DNA from: Streptomyces sp. RPT161
Lineage (GTDB): Bacteria > Actinomycetota > Actinomycetes > Streptomycetales > Streptomycetaceae
NCBI RefSeq assembly: GCF_027533845.1
Contig: NZ_JAPZVN010000015.1
Span: forward strand, 62,001-126,000
DNA: 64,000 nucleotides
Reading direction: 5' to 3'
The translations under genes were made by a program, and so were the position numbers. Shown piece after piece: positions 25,909-34,194 of this stretch; the first letter of the stretch is position 1, and every line of letters starts with the position of its first letter. The notes under the pieces are model-generated. The model was given only the letters and a program-made list of their open reading frames with translations, was not told the DNA's origin and did not search any database.

Positions 25909-27309
25909 TTATGCCCGTAGCGCCCGGTCGACAAGCGGTCCGGCGGCACCGGTGTACGCCGCCGGGTCGCACAGCTCGGCCAGCTCGCGGGTGGTGATCC
26001 GGCCTTCCAGTTCCGGCGCCTCGGCCAGCACCCTGTGCAGCGGCCGGCCGGTCTTCTCCGCGGTGCTGGACGCCCAGGTGAGCAGCTGCTTGGCGGCGGC
26101 CTTCCCCAACTGGGGTGCCAGCACCGCCGCGATCCGCTCGGAGACGACCTGGCTTCCGGTCAGGTCCAGGTTCTCGCGCATCCGCTCGGCCTGGACCGTC
26201 AGCCCCTCGGCCAGCTCGACCGCGGTGTGCGCGGCGCCGCCGGTGAGCCGTAGGCACTCGCGCAGCAGCAGCCACTCGGCGTGCCAGGCACCGGCCGACC
26301 GCTCGTCCTCGGACAGCAGGCACTGGGTCAACCCCGTTGCCAGTACCGGGACCTGCAGCGCGGCGCTGCGCAGCATGGTGGCCAGAACCGGGTTGCGCTT
26401 GTGCGGCATCGCCGACGAGCTGCCGCGACCCGCCGCGGTCGGTTCGGTCACCTCGCCGACCTCGGTCCTGGTCAGCGACTGCACATCGACCGCGATCTTC
26501 CCGAGCGCCCCCGCGGTGAACGCCAGGGCGCCGGCCAGATCGGCGATCGGGGTGCGCAGCGAGTGCCAGGGCAGCACCGGCCGGGCGAGCCCGGTCTCGG
26601 CGGCGAAGGCGTCCAGCAGCCGGTCGAGGTACTCGCCCGGCTCCGGCCGCCCACCGCCGTCGATGGCCGCGTACTCCAGGTATCCGGCCAGGGTTCCGGC
26701 CGCGCCGCCCAGCGCGACCGGAAGCCCCGACTCCATTACTTGGCCCAGCCGTTGGTCCGCGTCCAGCACCAACTGCCGCCAGCCCGCCGCCTTCAGCCCG
26801 AACGTGGTGGGCACCGCGTGCATCGCCAGGGTGCGGCCCGCCATCAGCGTGTCCCGGTGCCGTCCCGCGAGAGCGGCCAGTGCGGTGGCGGTGCGCCCCA
26901 GGTCGGCCCGGACGATCCGCAGCGCCCGGGTGGCGACCAGCATCGCGCCGGTGTCGAAGACGTCCTGACTGGTGGAGCCGCGGTGCACGTACTCCGCCGC
27001 GGTCAGGTCGGCATCGGCCACGATCCGGGTGAGCGCCTGGACCAGGCCGACCACCGGGTTGGCGGTCTCCCGTGCGGCGACCGCCAGGGACCGCAGGTCG
27101 AGGCGCTCGGCCCGGGCCACCGTGGTGATGGCGTCCGCCGCGCTCTGCGGCAGCGTGCCGAGCCCGGCCTGGGCACGGGCCAGCGCGGCCTCCGCGTCCA
27201 GCATGGCCTGGAGCCACGCCTGGTCGCAGACCGCCTCCTCGACCGGGGTCCCGGCCCGTACCGGCGACAGCAGCCCGGTGTCCGCGTGGGCGTCCGGCGG
27301 CCTGGTCAT
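25909..27309 (-). CDS. creD: CreD-like nitrosuccinate lyase (fumarase/aspartase superfamily)
   Basis: A 466-residue lyase. The superfamily signature GSSSAMPHKRNP is at 296-307, and the HRGSTSQD substrate loop at 109-116 resembles PcaB-type (carboxymuconate cycloisomerase-like) members, the subgroup to which CreD belongs. In cremeomycin, fosfazinomycin and related pathways CreD splits nitrosuccinate to fumarate and nitrous acid. The decisive evidence is context: its start overlaps the stop of the CreE-like gene by ATGA, a pairing that defines the aspartate-nitrosuccinate pathway. Taken alone it could be mistaken for adenylosuccinate lyase or PcaB. Confidence 0.9.
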   Translation of the reverse strand: MTRPPDAHADTGLLSPVRAGTPVEEAVCDQAWLQAMLDAEAALARAQAGLGTLPQSAADAITTVARAERLDLRSLAVAARETANPVVGLVQALTRIVADADLTAAEYVHRGSTSQDVFDTGAMLVATRALRIVRADLGRTATALAALAGRHRDTLMAGRTLAMHAVPTTFGLKAAGWRQLVLDADQRLGQVMESGLPVALGGAAGTLAGYLEYAAIDGGGRPEPGEYLDRLLDAFAAETGLARPVLPWHSLRTPIADLAGALAFTAGALGKIAVDVQSLTRTEVGEVTEPTAAGRGSSSAMPHKRNPVLATMLRSAALQVPVLATGLTQCLLSEDERSAGAWHAEWLLLRECLRLTGGAAHTAVELAEGLTVQAERMRENLDLTGSQVVSERIAAVLAPQLGKAAAKQLLTWASSTAEKTGRPLHRVLAEAPELEGRITTRELAELCDPAAYTGAAGPLVDRALRA

Positions 27310-29285
27310 ACGACCACGCCGGTCAGGTCGATGTCGCTCACCACCGGACGCACCGCCGCCGGGACGTGCGCCACCGGTGGCAGCGCCAGCACCGCACGGG
27401 CGATCGCGTCGGAGTCGCCCAGCGTCACCGAGTCGACCCCGGGCCGGATCCCGGCCGCGGTCACCCAGTGCACGGACTCGGTGGGCACCCCGTAGGCGAA
27501 CCGGCGCGGATGCGCCCGACCGCGCGCGTCCAGGATCCGGTACGGCGTCTCGGTGACCGCCAGCCCACCGGTCTCGTACACGGTGCCGTGCGAGCCGGTG
27601 ATGCGGTACGGCGCGGCCTGGTCGGTCTGCAACAGGTGCAGCAGCAGCGGGTCGTCGGTGCGGCGCAGGTCGGGCTCGGGCAGCCGGGCCTCGATCAGCG
27701 CGGTGGACCGGATCGGCGGTCCCGGCACGATGGTGGACTCGGCCACGAACGCCGGGGTGGTGGTGTCGAGCCGGATCTGGGTGCCGGGGCCGGTGATCAC
27801 CAGGATCCCGGCCTCGATCAGCGCCATCATCTCCTCGATGCGGGAGACCGGCGGGCCGATGGACAGGAAGGCGTTGAGCGGGGTGTACCAGCCCTCCAGG
27901 TCGTCCCGGTGCGAGTTGCCGTCCAGGCCCCCGTGGTCGACCGCGAGCCGGATCTCGTTGCGCAGGTCGCGCAGCACGTCGAGGGCGGCCTTGAGCGGGC
28001 CGCTGAGGTTGCCCTGGCGGGCGGCGGCCACGTCCTTGGCGAGGTAGTCCAGCAGCCAGGCGGCGAAGTCGGCCCGGTCGGCGAACTCCCGTCCCAGGTA
28101 GGGCTTGGACAACCGCTCCCAGTCCCAGCGGTCGGCGATCGCGATGCCGTAGGCGTCGAGCAGTTCGTCCCGCTTCGGCCCCTCGGGCAGCGCCAGGTAC
28201 CGCCCGACGAACTCCTCGCGGTCCGCGTCGCTGCCCCTGGCCTCAAGCAGCGTGCCGTAGTAGACGCTCTCCACCTCGCGGGAGATCAGCGGCCACAGGT
28301 CGGCGCTGAACACCAACGGCTCGCCGTTGTCGGCGCGTTCACGCAGTCCGGCGATGTACTCGGCGGTGAGCAGCTTGGGGTAGTACCGGCCGTAGGCGCC
28401 CTTCTCGTTCTCGCCGCGGGCGTGGTACGGCACGCCGCGCCGGGAGCTCGCGTACAGCCGGGGCTCCTGGCCCGAGGGACGGTAGACCAGCTTGCCGCCC
28501 TCGCGCACGAACGTTCCGCCACGGCCGGCGGTGAACAGCGCCATGTGGTCGAAGAAGTTCAGCCCGAGACCGCGCAGCAGCACGGCCTGGCCGGGCTCGA
28601 TCCCGCTGAGGTCGAGGTCGGCGGGGTTGGCCGGGGTGATGTAGGTCAGGTAGTGGATGCGGGCCAGGCTGGCGGTGCGCGCCTCGCGGGGGGTCAGCCG
28701 GGCCGGTACGTGGCCCTGGGCCAGGATGACGGCGTCCAGCTCGTTGAGCCGGGTGCCGTCCTCCAGCCGGACGCCCTGCGGACCGCCGGTGACGCCGTGC
28801 GTGTCGGCCATCGCCACCGCGCGGGAGCGGTGCACCTTGACGGTGACGTGGTCGGGGGCGCCGGCCACGACCCGCTGGAAGCTGTCGTGCAGATAACGGC
28901 CGTAGAAGGCGCGGGTGGGGTAGGTGTCCGGGCCGAGCCGCTCGGCCTCGGCCAGGGTCTGCTCGTCGTAGCTGTCGAGCTGGCTGAGCACGGAAAGACT
29001 CTTCGCCCACTCGTACAGGGTCGGTCCGGGCTCGATCGGCCCGGCGATGCGCGAACTGTCGTCGGTGAAGACGGTGATCTGCGACGCCACGGTGTTCATC
29101 AGCAGGTGGCGGGACTGCTCGGGACGCCATACGGTTCCGGCGCCGGGCGCCGACGGATCGACGACGTGCACGACCACCTCGGCGTGTGACGGCGCCTTCC
29201 GCTCGTTGGCGCACAGCCGTTCCACCACGGACAGCCCGCGGGGTCCGGCACCGACGACGCAGACCTCAAGGCGGCTGCTGCTCAT
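27306..29285 (-). CDS. creE: CreE-like flavin-dependent L-aspartate N-monooxygenase
   Basis: A 659-residue FAD/NAD(P)-binding protein. It begins with the Rossmann loop VVGAGPRGLSVVERL at residues 10-24. The NTVASQITVFTDDSS block, the second nucleotide-binding region (LLRGLGLNFFDHMALF near 240) and a long C-terminal part follow. Length and layout match CreE, which oxidises the amino group of aspartate stepwise to nitrosuccinate. It is translationally coupled to the CreD-like lyase, and together they would make nitrous acid from aspartate. It lies 36 bases after the second ligase gene in the same operon. Confidence 0.9.
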   Translation of the reverse strand: MSSSRLEVCVVGAGPRGLSVVERLCANERKAPSHAEVVVHVVDPSAPGAGTVWRPEQSRHLLMNTVASQITVFTDDSSRIAGPIEPGPTLYEWAKSLSVLSQLDSYDEQTLAEAERLGPDTYPTRAFYGRYLHDSFQRVVAGAPDHVTVKVHRSRAVAMADTHGVTGGPQGVRLEDGTRLNELDAVILAQGHVPARLTPREARTASLARIHYLTYITPANPADLDLSGIEPGQAVLLRGLGLNFFDHMALFTAGRGGTFVREGGKLVYRPSGQEPRLYASSRRGVPYHARGENEKGAYGRYYPKLLTAEYIAGLRERADNGEPLVFSADLWPLISREVESVYYGTLLEARGSDADREEFVGRYLALPEGPKRDELLDAYGIAIADRWDWERLSKPYLGREFADRADFAAWLLDYLAKDVAAARQGNLSGPLKAALDVLRDLRNEIRLAVDHGGLDGNSHRDDLEGWYTPLNAFLSIGPPVSRIEEMMALIEAGILVITGPGTQIRLDTTTPAFVAESTIVPGPPIRSTALIEARLPEPDLRRTDDPLLLHLLQTDQAAPYRITGSHGTVYETGGLAVTETPYRILDARGRAHPRRFAYGVPTESVHWVTAAGIRPGVDSVTLGDSDAIARAVLALPPVAHVPAAVRPVVSDIDLTGVVV

Positions 29286-29321
29286 GCGGGCACTCCGTTT
29301 CTGGGCAGGGGAAGCATGGGG

Positions 29322-30947
29322 CTAGGCGCTCTTCTTCTCGTCGGCGGGCTCGGCCGCGGCTGAACTCGCCTTCCGCTGCGGGCCGTTCTTCTGCTCCTCG
29401 ACCAGGCGGGCCAGTTCCAGCCGCTTGATCTTCGTGGTGGCGGTCTGCGGCAGGTCGTCCAGCCGCCACTGCACCGGCGGGGCCATCTTCGGCAGGTCCG
29501 CCACCGCCGACTTCCAGGCGATCTGGTCCAGCGGCACGTCGTCCCTGGTGCACACCACGGGGACCGGGGTGCCCTTGGAGTCCTGGACGATGATGACCTC
29601 GATCAACTCCGGTACCCGCGCGAAGAGTTTGTCCTCGATCTCCAACGTGCTCTCGATGCCGGGGATCTCGTCCACCTCGCGGTCCAGCAGGTGCAGACAG
29701 CCCCACTTGGTGCGGTAGCCCAGGTCGCCCATCCGCCACCAGCCCTCGTCGGCCTGCTTCTCCCAGCGCTCGTGCTCGCCGAGGTAGGTCACGATGCGGC
29801 CGTTGCTGGAGACCTCGATGTATCCGGGGGACTGCTTGGTGGGGGTCTTTCCGTCCCGGCTCACCACCCGGACCCCGGTCATTCCGGGGAACGGCCGCCC
29901 GACGCAGCGGCCGTCCGCGTCCGCACCGCGGTTCTTGGTGTAGGTACGGGCGGCGATCGGGCCCACCTCGCTCTGGCCGTACGCCTGGGCGAAAAGCGGC
30001 TGCTTTCGCTCGGAGGCGCCCAGCAGGGTGTGCACGGTGCGCGGGTGGATGGCGTCGAAAGTGCTGCTGAAATACTTCACGTTGGCCAGCGGCTTACCGG
30101 GGTCGTCGGCCAGCACCTCCCAACGCAGGAAGGTGTTGGGGTGCGCCTCGATGAATCCCGGAGGCACCTGGGTGAATATCTCGCCGACGCTCTTGGGGTC
30201 GTCGTCCCGGAGCACGATCAGCGGATGCCCCTGCAACACGGAAATGGGCATCGCGGTGAACATCCGGGAGTGCACGAACGACACGTGCAGGGCGATCGGT
30301 TCGCTCTTCTTGACAGCCATCGCGACGATGGTGCCCTGCGGGCGGTAACGGGACTGGAACGTATGGCCGGTGTGCACCGCGAGTTTCGGTGTTCCGGTCG
30401 TGCCCGAGGTGTGCGTGATCAGCGTCGGGTAATCCGGCGGCATGGTGATCGCGGGAACCCGCGCGGCGCCGGCGAGCGATTTCAGTTCCAAAGCACCGGA
30501 ATAGCTGCCGGAAGTGAGCAGCACCCGCTCGGAAAGCCCGAACACCTCGGCCGGAAGGTCGTTTTCCAGCTTCGCCTGGTCGGTGACGAGGAACGGCTGG
30601 TCCACCCTGCGCAGCAGTTCGGCGACGGTCGCTCCGTCCAGCTTCGGCGACAGCAGCACCGGGACGGCACCGACCCGCACGATCGAGCAGGCCAGCAGCG
30701 AGATGTCGAAGTTGTCGGACTTGTGGACGACGACGCGCTCCCCCGGACGCACCTTCGCGGCCCACAGCCGGGCGGCGAAGTCGTCCACCAGGTCGGCCAC
30801 TTCGGTCAGCGTCGCCCGTCGGCCCAGTTCCGGGGCTATGTCCAGATCGTGGTCGAGGATGACCAGGCTCGCCGGGTGCCGGGCCGCCGCCCGTTCGAAC
30901 AGCGTGCCGAGGCGTATCCCCTTGTTCCCTATTCGTTGCAGAAACAT
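29322..30947 (-). CDS. Adenylate-forming ligase, copy 2 (candidate nitrite/ATP-dependent diazotase)
   Basis: A 541-residue ANL-superfamily enzyme with THTSGTTGTPK at 178-188, YGQSEVG, and a C-terminal TATTKIKR lysine. It aligns with the copy at 11578-13149 and has a ~15-residue charged, alanine-rich tail not found there. It is the gene directly before creE/creD in the same operon. In the cremeomycin (CreM), avenalumate (AvaA6) and p-coumarate (CmaA6) pathways the ANL enzyme linked to CreD/CreE activates nitrite and diazotises an arylamine. That role is the best guess for this copy, leaving copy 1 for a second amine or for carboxylate activation. Confidence 0.85.
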   Translation of the reverse strand: MFLQRIGNKGIRLGTLFERAAARHPASLVILDHDLDIAPELGRRATLTEVADLVDDFAARLWAAKVRPGERVVVHKSDNFDISLLACSIVRVGAVPVLLSPKLDGATVAELLRRVDQPFLVTDQAKLENDLPAEVFGLSERVLLTSGSYSGALELKSLAGAARVPAITMPPDYPTLITHTSGTTGTPKLAVHTGHTFQSRYRPQGTIVAMAVKKSEPIALHVSFVHSRMFTAMPISVLQGHPLIVLRDDDPKSVGEIFTQVPPGFIEAHPNTFLRWEVLADDPGKPLANVKYFSSTFDAIHPRTVHTLLGASERKQPLFAQAYGQSEVGPIAARTYTKNRGADADGRCVGRPFPGMTGVRVVSRDGKTPTKQSPGYIEVSSNGRIVTYLGEHERWEKQADEGWWRMGDLGYRTKWGCLHLLDREVDEIPGIESTLEIEDKLFARVPELIEVIIVQDSKGTPVPVVCTRDDVPLDQIAWKSAVADLPKMAPPVQWRLDDLPQTATTKIKRLELARLVEEQKNGPQRKASSAAAEPADEKKSA

Positions 30948-30990
30948 GTACCCGCCCTCTCGGAAGGTAGCGGTCGCCGGAACTGCGGCG

Positions 30991-31533
30991 TCACCGCTTT
31001 TCGATGACGTCCTTGATGCGCTTGAGCGTGTCGTCGAGGTCCTGCACCAACTTGGCGGTCCAGTCGGTGACGAACTGCTTGCGCTGTTCCTCGTCCAGCT
31101 CGGCTACGATGTGGTGGATTCCGGCGGTGGCCTTGCCCATCCGGAAGTGGTGGGTCAGGAGGGAGCCTTCCGCGGTCGGCTCGATGTCGAATCCCCAGAC
31201 GCTCTCCTGGTCATCCCGGGCGTGGGTGAGCATCATCCAGCGGAAGGTGCGGCCGGGTTCCGCGGCGACGACCTTGGATTCGGTGTACCAGACACCGCGG
31301 ATCAGCGGCGCCCAGGCGACCACGTCCTCGCTGCGGTCGTTCTCCCCGCGGAAGATCGCGCCAACCGTGCGCGGCTCCCCCGATATCCACTCACCGCCCC
31401 GGCATTCCGGGCTCCATTCGGCGCTGCGGGTCAGGTCGCTGACCACCGAATAGACCTCGTCGGGAGTGGCCGAGACGGCGATGACGGCGCGGAGTTCGAA
31501 AAGCGGCGAGATTTCGATGATGGATTTACTCAT
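30991..31533 (-). CDS. SRPBCC (polyketide cyclase/dehydrase-like) protein
   Basis: A 180-residue START/Bet v1-fold protein. It opens with a beta-strand and the typical helix-loop (VIAVSATPDEVYSVVSDLTRSAEWSPE), has FRWMMLTHAR in the middle, and ends in the long C-terminal helix that closes the cavity. Such proteins bind hydrophobic ligands, act as aromatases or cyclases, or serve as general stress proteins. The start at 31533 is preferred because upstream reading overlaps the neighbouring gene. It lies between the ligase and the quinone-oxidoreductase-like gene, and may bind or shape a reactive aromatic intermediate. Confidence 0.85.
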   Translation of the reverse strand: MSKSIIEISPLFELRAVIAVSATPDEVYSVVSDLTRSAEWSPECRGGEWISGEPRTVGAIFRGENDRSEDVVAWAPLIRGVWYTESKVVAAEPGRTFRWMMLTHARDDQESVWGFDIEPTAEGSLLTHHFRMGKATAGIHHIVAELDEEQRKQFVTDWTAKLVQDLDDTLKRIKDVIEKR

Positions 31534-31697
31534 GTCCGCAATCCTCCAGAGGACGTGCCACACGGGCAATGCATGTGGTTCGGGTCCGTCAGGTTTCAAC
31601 GAATCGGGGGAGCAGGCGAGTTGAACTCCCCGGCGGAAGACGTCCCGGTGGGGGGTCGGGAGTTCTCCCGATCGAAAGACCCCCAGGCGGCGGGCGC

Positions 31698-32678
31698 CTA
31701 CGTGTGCAGGACCAGCCGGATGCCGTGCGCCTCGCCGGCCTCCACGGCGCGGTGCGCCTCGGCCGCCTCGCTGAGCGGCAGCGACCGCGTCCGGCGGGGG
31801 CGCAACCGCCCGTCGGCCAGCAGGCGGTTGATGGCCGTGGCGGCCTCGGACAGCTCGGCGGTGGTCGCCTGGGAGATGGCGAAGCCGACCACCGAGCAGT
31901 CCTTGAGATACAGCGGGCCGACCGGCAGCACGGGCCGGGTCCGCATGCCGGCGAGCAGCACGATCCGGCCGCGTTTGGCCAACAGCCCGACGGCGGCGTC
32001 CAGGTCGTTGTGCGCGGCGGTGTCCACGTGCAGGTCGACGCCGCCGGGGCTGGCGCGCAGGACGCGCCCGGGAACGTCGGGGTCCCGGTAGTCGATGACC
32101 TCCGCGGCGCCCAGCGAACGGCAGTACTCGGCGTCCCGCGCACCGGCCACCGCTATGACCCGTGCCCCCGCCTCGGCGGCCATCACCACCACCGCGGCGC
32201 CGACGTTCCCGGCGGCGCCGAGGACGACCACGGTGTCCCCGGCCCGCATCCGACCGTGGGTGAACAGCGCGAGGTAGGCGGTGGCGGCCGGGTGGGCCAG
32301 GGCGACCGCGTCGCCCGGCTCCACCCCGTCCGGCAGGTGGTAGAGCCGGCCGGCCGGGACCACCGCCTTCTCGGCCGCGGCGCCCTGCCGTCCGCCGTGG
32401 CCCAGGCTGTTGCACCACACCCGGTCGCCCACGGCGAACCCGGGCGCGCCGGGACCGGCCGCGGCGACCCTACCGACCAGGTCCCGGCCGATGACGAAGG
32501 GGAACTCGACCGGGGTGCGCCAGGCACCGGACCGGACGAAGGTGTCCACATGGTTGACGGTGGCGACCTCGACGTCCACGAGCACGTCGTTCGGTCCTGG
32601 CTGCGGAGTGGGCAGCTCGCCGTAGCGGATGGCCTCCGGCGGTCCGAGCTGCTCGATATAAGCGGCACGCATGGTCAT
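31698..32678 (-). CDS. Zinc-independent alcohol dehydrogenase / quinone oxidoreductase (MDR superfamily)
   Basis: A 326-residue medium-chain reductase. The substrate domain has GPPEAIRYGELPTPQPGPNDV and VIGRDLVGRVAAAGPG. The NAD(P)H Rossmann motif is VLGAAGNVGAAVV near residue 150. The cysteines that bind structural zinc are absent, as in Qor-type enzymes. The start at 32678 begins at MTMRAAYIEQ; the frame stays open upstream without a ribosome site. As first gene of the minus-strand operon it faces the transposase-derived gene across a region with nested palindromes. Its substrate is unknown; a quinoid or enone intermediate is plausible. Confidence 0.87.
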   Translation of the reverse strand: MTMRAAYIEQLGPPEAIRYGELPTPQPGPNDVLVDVEVATVNHVDTFVRSGAWRTPVEFPFVIGRDLVGRVAAAGPGAPGFAVGDRVWCNSLGHGGRQGAAAEKAVVPAGRLYHLPDGVEPGDAVALAHPAATAYLALFTHGRMRAGDTVVVLGAAGNVGAAVVVMAAEAGARVIAVAGARDAEYCRSLGAAEVIDYRDPDVPGRVLRASPGGVDLHVDTAAHNDLDAAVGLLAKRGRIVLLAGMRTRPVLPVGPLYLKDCSVVGFAISQATTAELSEAATAINRLLADGRLRPRRTRSLPLSEAAEAHRAVEAGEAHGIRLVLHT

Positions 32679-32823
32679 GGATTGTGAGGGCGGTCCGAGC
32701 CCGGGTCGGCAGGCGCGCGCGGGGTGTGTCAGGTCCCCGCGTCCAGCCGCCCGACCGGCCGTCGCCCGGCCCATGGTGGTCCGGGCACACCCCCACGCGG
32801 CCATAACGGGAGATCAACGTCGG

Positions 32824-32888
32824 CAGGTGCGCACCGGGTGGTGGTCCGACCACCATCCCCCGTTGCACCCGTGTGCTCTGCGCACCTG
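32824..32888. promoter_or_regulatory. Nested palindromes between divergent genes, candidate operator
   Basis: A perfect 17-bp palindrome, TGGTGGTC-C-GACCACCA, occupies 32839-32855. Around it, 10-bp arms CAGGTGCGCA (32824-32833) and TGCGCACCTG (32879-32888) form a wider inverted repeat. It lies in the 286-base gap between the quinone-oxidoreductase-like gene and the transposase-derived gene, where two divergent promoters are needed. The pattern suits a dimeric regulator site, or a hairpin in the transcript of the plus-strand gene. Confidence 0.55.
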
Positions 32889-32964
32889 TGCGGGACGGAG
32901 CCGTGACGCGCACCGTTGAGGTGCATTCACCAGGCTGTCCGTCGAGTCGAGATGGGGGATATCG

Positions 32965-34194
32965 ATGAGTGGCATCGCTTCCTTCCCGAGCGCACTGCGC
33001 CGCCAGGCGCCCGAACCCACTTATGTCCGGGCCTATGACGCGGTACTGAACGAGCTGTGCGCCGAGCTGTTCACCTCGCTGCCGCGCAGCGACCAGCGCC
33101 GCAAGGGCATGGACTACGTGCGCGGCCTGCTGGAGGCCAAGGGACGCAAGTCGATAAGGAACATCGCGGCGCTCAGCGGTGGACAGGCCACCGAGCAGAG
33201 CCTGCACCACTTCGTGTGCAGCTCCACCTGGGACTGGGCACCGGTGCGCCGTGCGCTCGCCCACTACCTGGTGCTCGACACACCACCGCACGCCTGGGTG
33301 GTACGGCCCATGGTGACCCCGAAGGCGGGCGAACACTCGGTGGGCGTCGACCGGCGCTACTCCGCGGCACTGGGCCAGGTGCTCAACGCCCAGCAGGCGG
33401 TGGGTGTTTGGGCGGCCACCGAGGACTTCAGCGCCCCGGTCAACTGGCGGCTGCACCTGTCCAAGGCGTGGATCGACGACTCCGACCGCCGCAACCGGGC
33501 GTCCATCCCGGAGGACCTCGACGCGGAGACGCTGGGCGACTGCGCGGTCCAGGCGTACCTGGACATGGCGCACGGCTGGGGGCTGCCGGTTCGGCCGGTG
33601 GTGATGGACGCCCGGGAGGCGGACGCCATGTCCACCATCGGAAAGCTGCGGGCCTGCGGCGCGCCGCTGCTGGTCCGCATCAACCCGAGCCAGCCGCTCA
33701 CCCCGGCCGACCCGACCATGGCCGCGCGGGCGACGGAGCCGATGGCTGCCCACCAGATCATGATGTCCATCAAGGACATGCGCCGGCCGGTGATGTGGTC
33801 CGACCACGGCCCCGGCACCGGCATGCGCACCAGTCTGGTCGCCGCCATCAGGGTACGGGTGCCGTTCCGGCCCACCCGGATCACCGGCCCGCAACGAGTC
33901 GCCCGCGGCGGCGAGTTGGTGCTGCTGGGCGAGTGGGACACCGGCCGCAGCATGCCCGCGGAACTGTGGCTGACGGACCTCACGGCGGTCCACCCGGCCG
34001 CGCTGCTGCGGCTCAGCAAGCTGACCCGCAGGGTCGACCGCGACTTCACCCAGATCGCCGACCAGGTCGGCATCCGCGACTACGCGGGCCGCTCCTTCAG
34101 CGGCTGGCACCGCCACGTCACCCTGGCCTCCGGCGCCCACACGGTGGCGGCGCTGTCCTCGGTGGCGGAGCGGGAGATGAGCTATGTGTCCTGA
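32965..34194 (+). CDS. IS701-type transposase-derived protein with altered catalytic residues
   Basis: A 409-residue protein with the IS701-family layout (SVGVDRRYSAALGQVLNAQQAV in the middle and SGWHRHVTLASGAH at the end). The region that normally carries the first catalytic Asp pair (DDT-F-K-G) reads RPMVTPKAG. The second Asp survives (VVMDAREAD). The usual Glu before the closing motif is Asp (RVDRDFTQ). No target-site duplications or terminal inverted repeats flank it, and it ends 13 bases inside the neighbouring PucR gene. This looks like a domesticated, catalytically dead transposase, perhaps now a DNA-binding regulator, rather than a mobile element. It could also be a decaying IS that is still in frame. 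Confidence 0.8.
   Translation: MSGIASFPSALRRQAPEPTYVRAYDAVLNELCAELFTSLPRSDQRRKGMDYVRGLLEAKGRKSIRNIAALSGGQATEQSLHHFVCSSTWDWAPVRRALAHYLVLDTPPHAWVVRPMVTPKAGEHSVGVDRRYSAALGQVLNAQQAVGVWAATEDFSAPVNWRLHLSKAWIDDSDRRNRASIPEDLDAETLGDCAVQAYLDMAHGWGLPVRPVVMDAREADAMSTIGKLRACGAPLLVRINPSQPLTPADPTMAARATEPMAAHQIMMSIKDMRRPVMWSDHGPGTGMRTSLVAAIRVRVPFRPTRITGPQRVARGGELVLLGEWDTGRSMPAELWLTDLTAVHPAALLRLSKLTRRVDRDFTQIADQVGIRDYAGRSFSGWHRHVTLASGAHTVAALSSVAEREMSYVS

Noticed and set aside
25909..27309. Reading the lyase as a housekeeping adenylosuccinate lyase or PcaB.
   Set aside because: It overlaps a CreE-like flavoprotein gene and no purine or protocatechuate genes are near, so nitrosuccinate lyase is the better reading.
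32965..34194. An active insertion sequence.
   Set aside because: The first catalytic Asp is missing, no terminal inverted repeats or target duplications were found, and the ORF overlaps the neighbouring gene.
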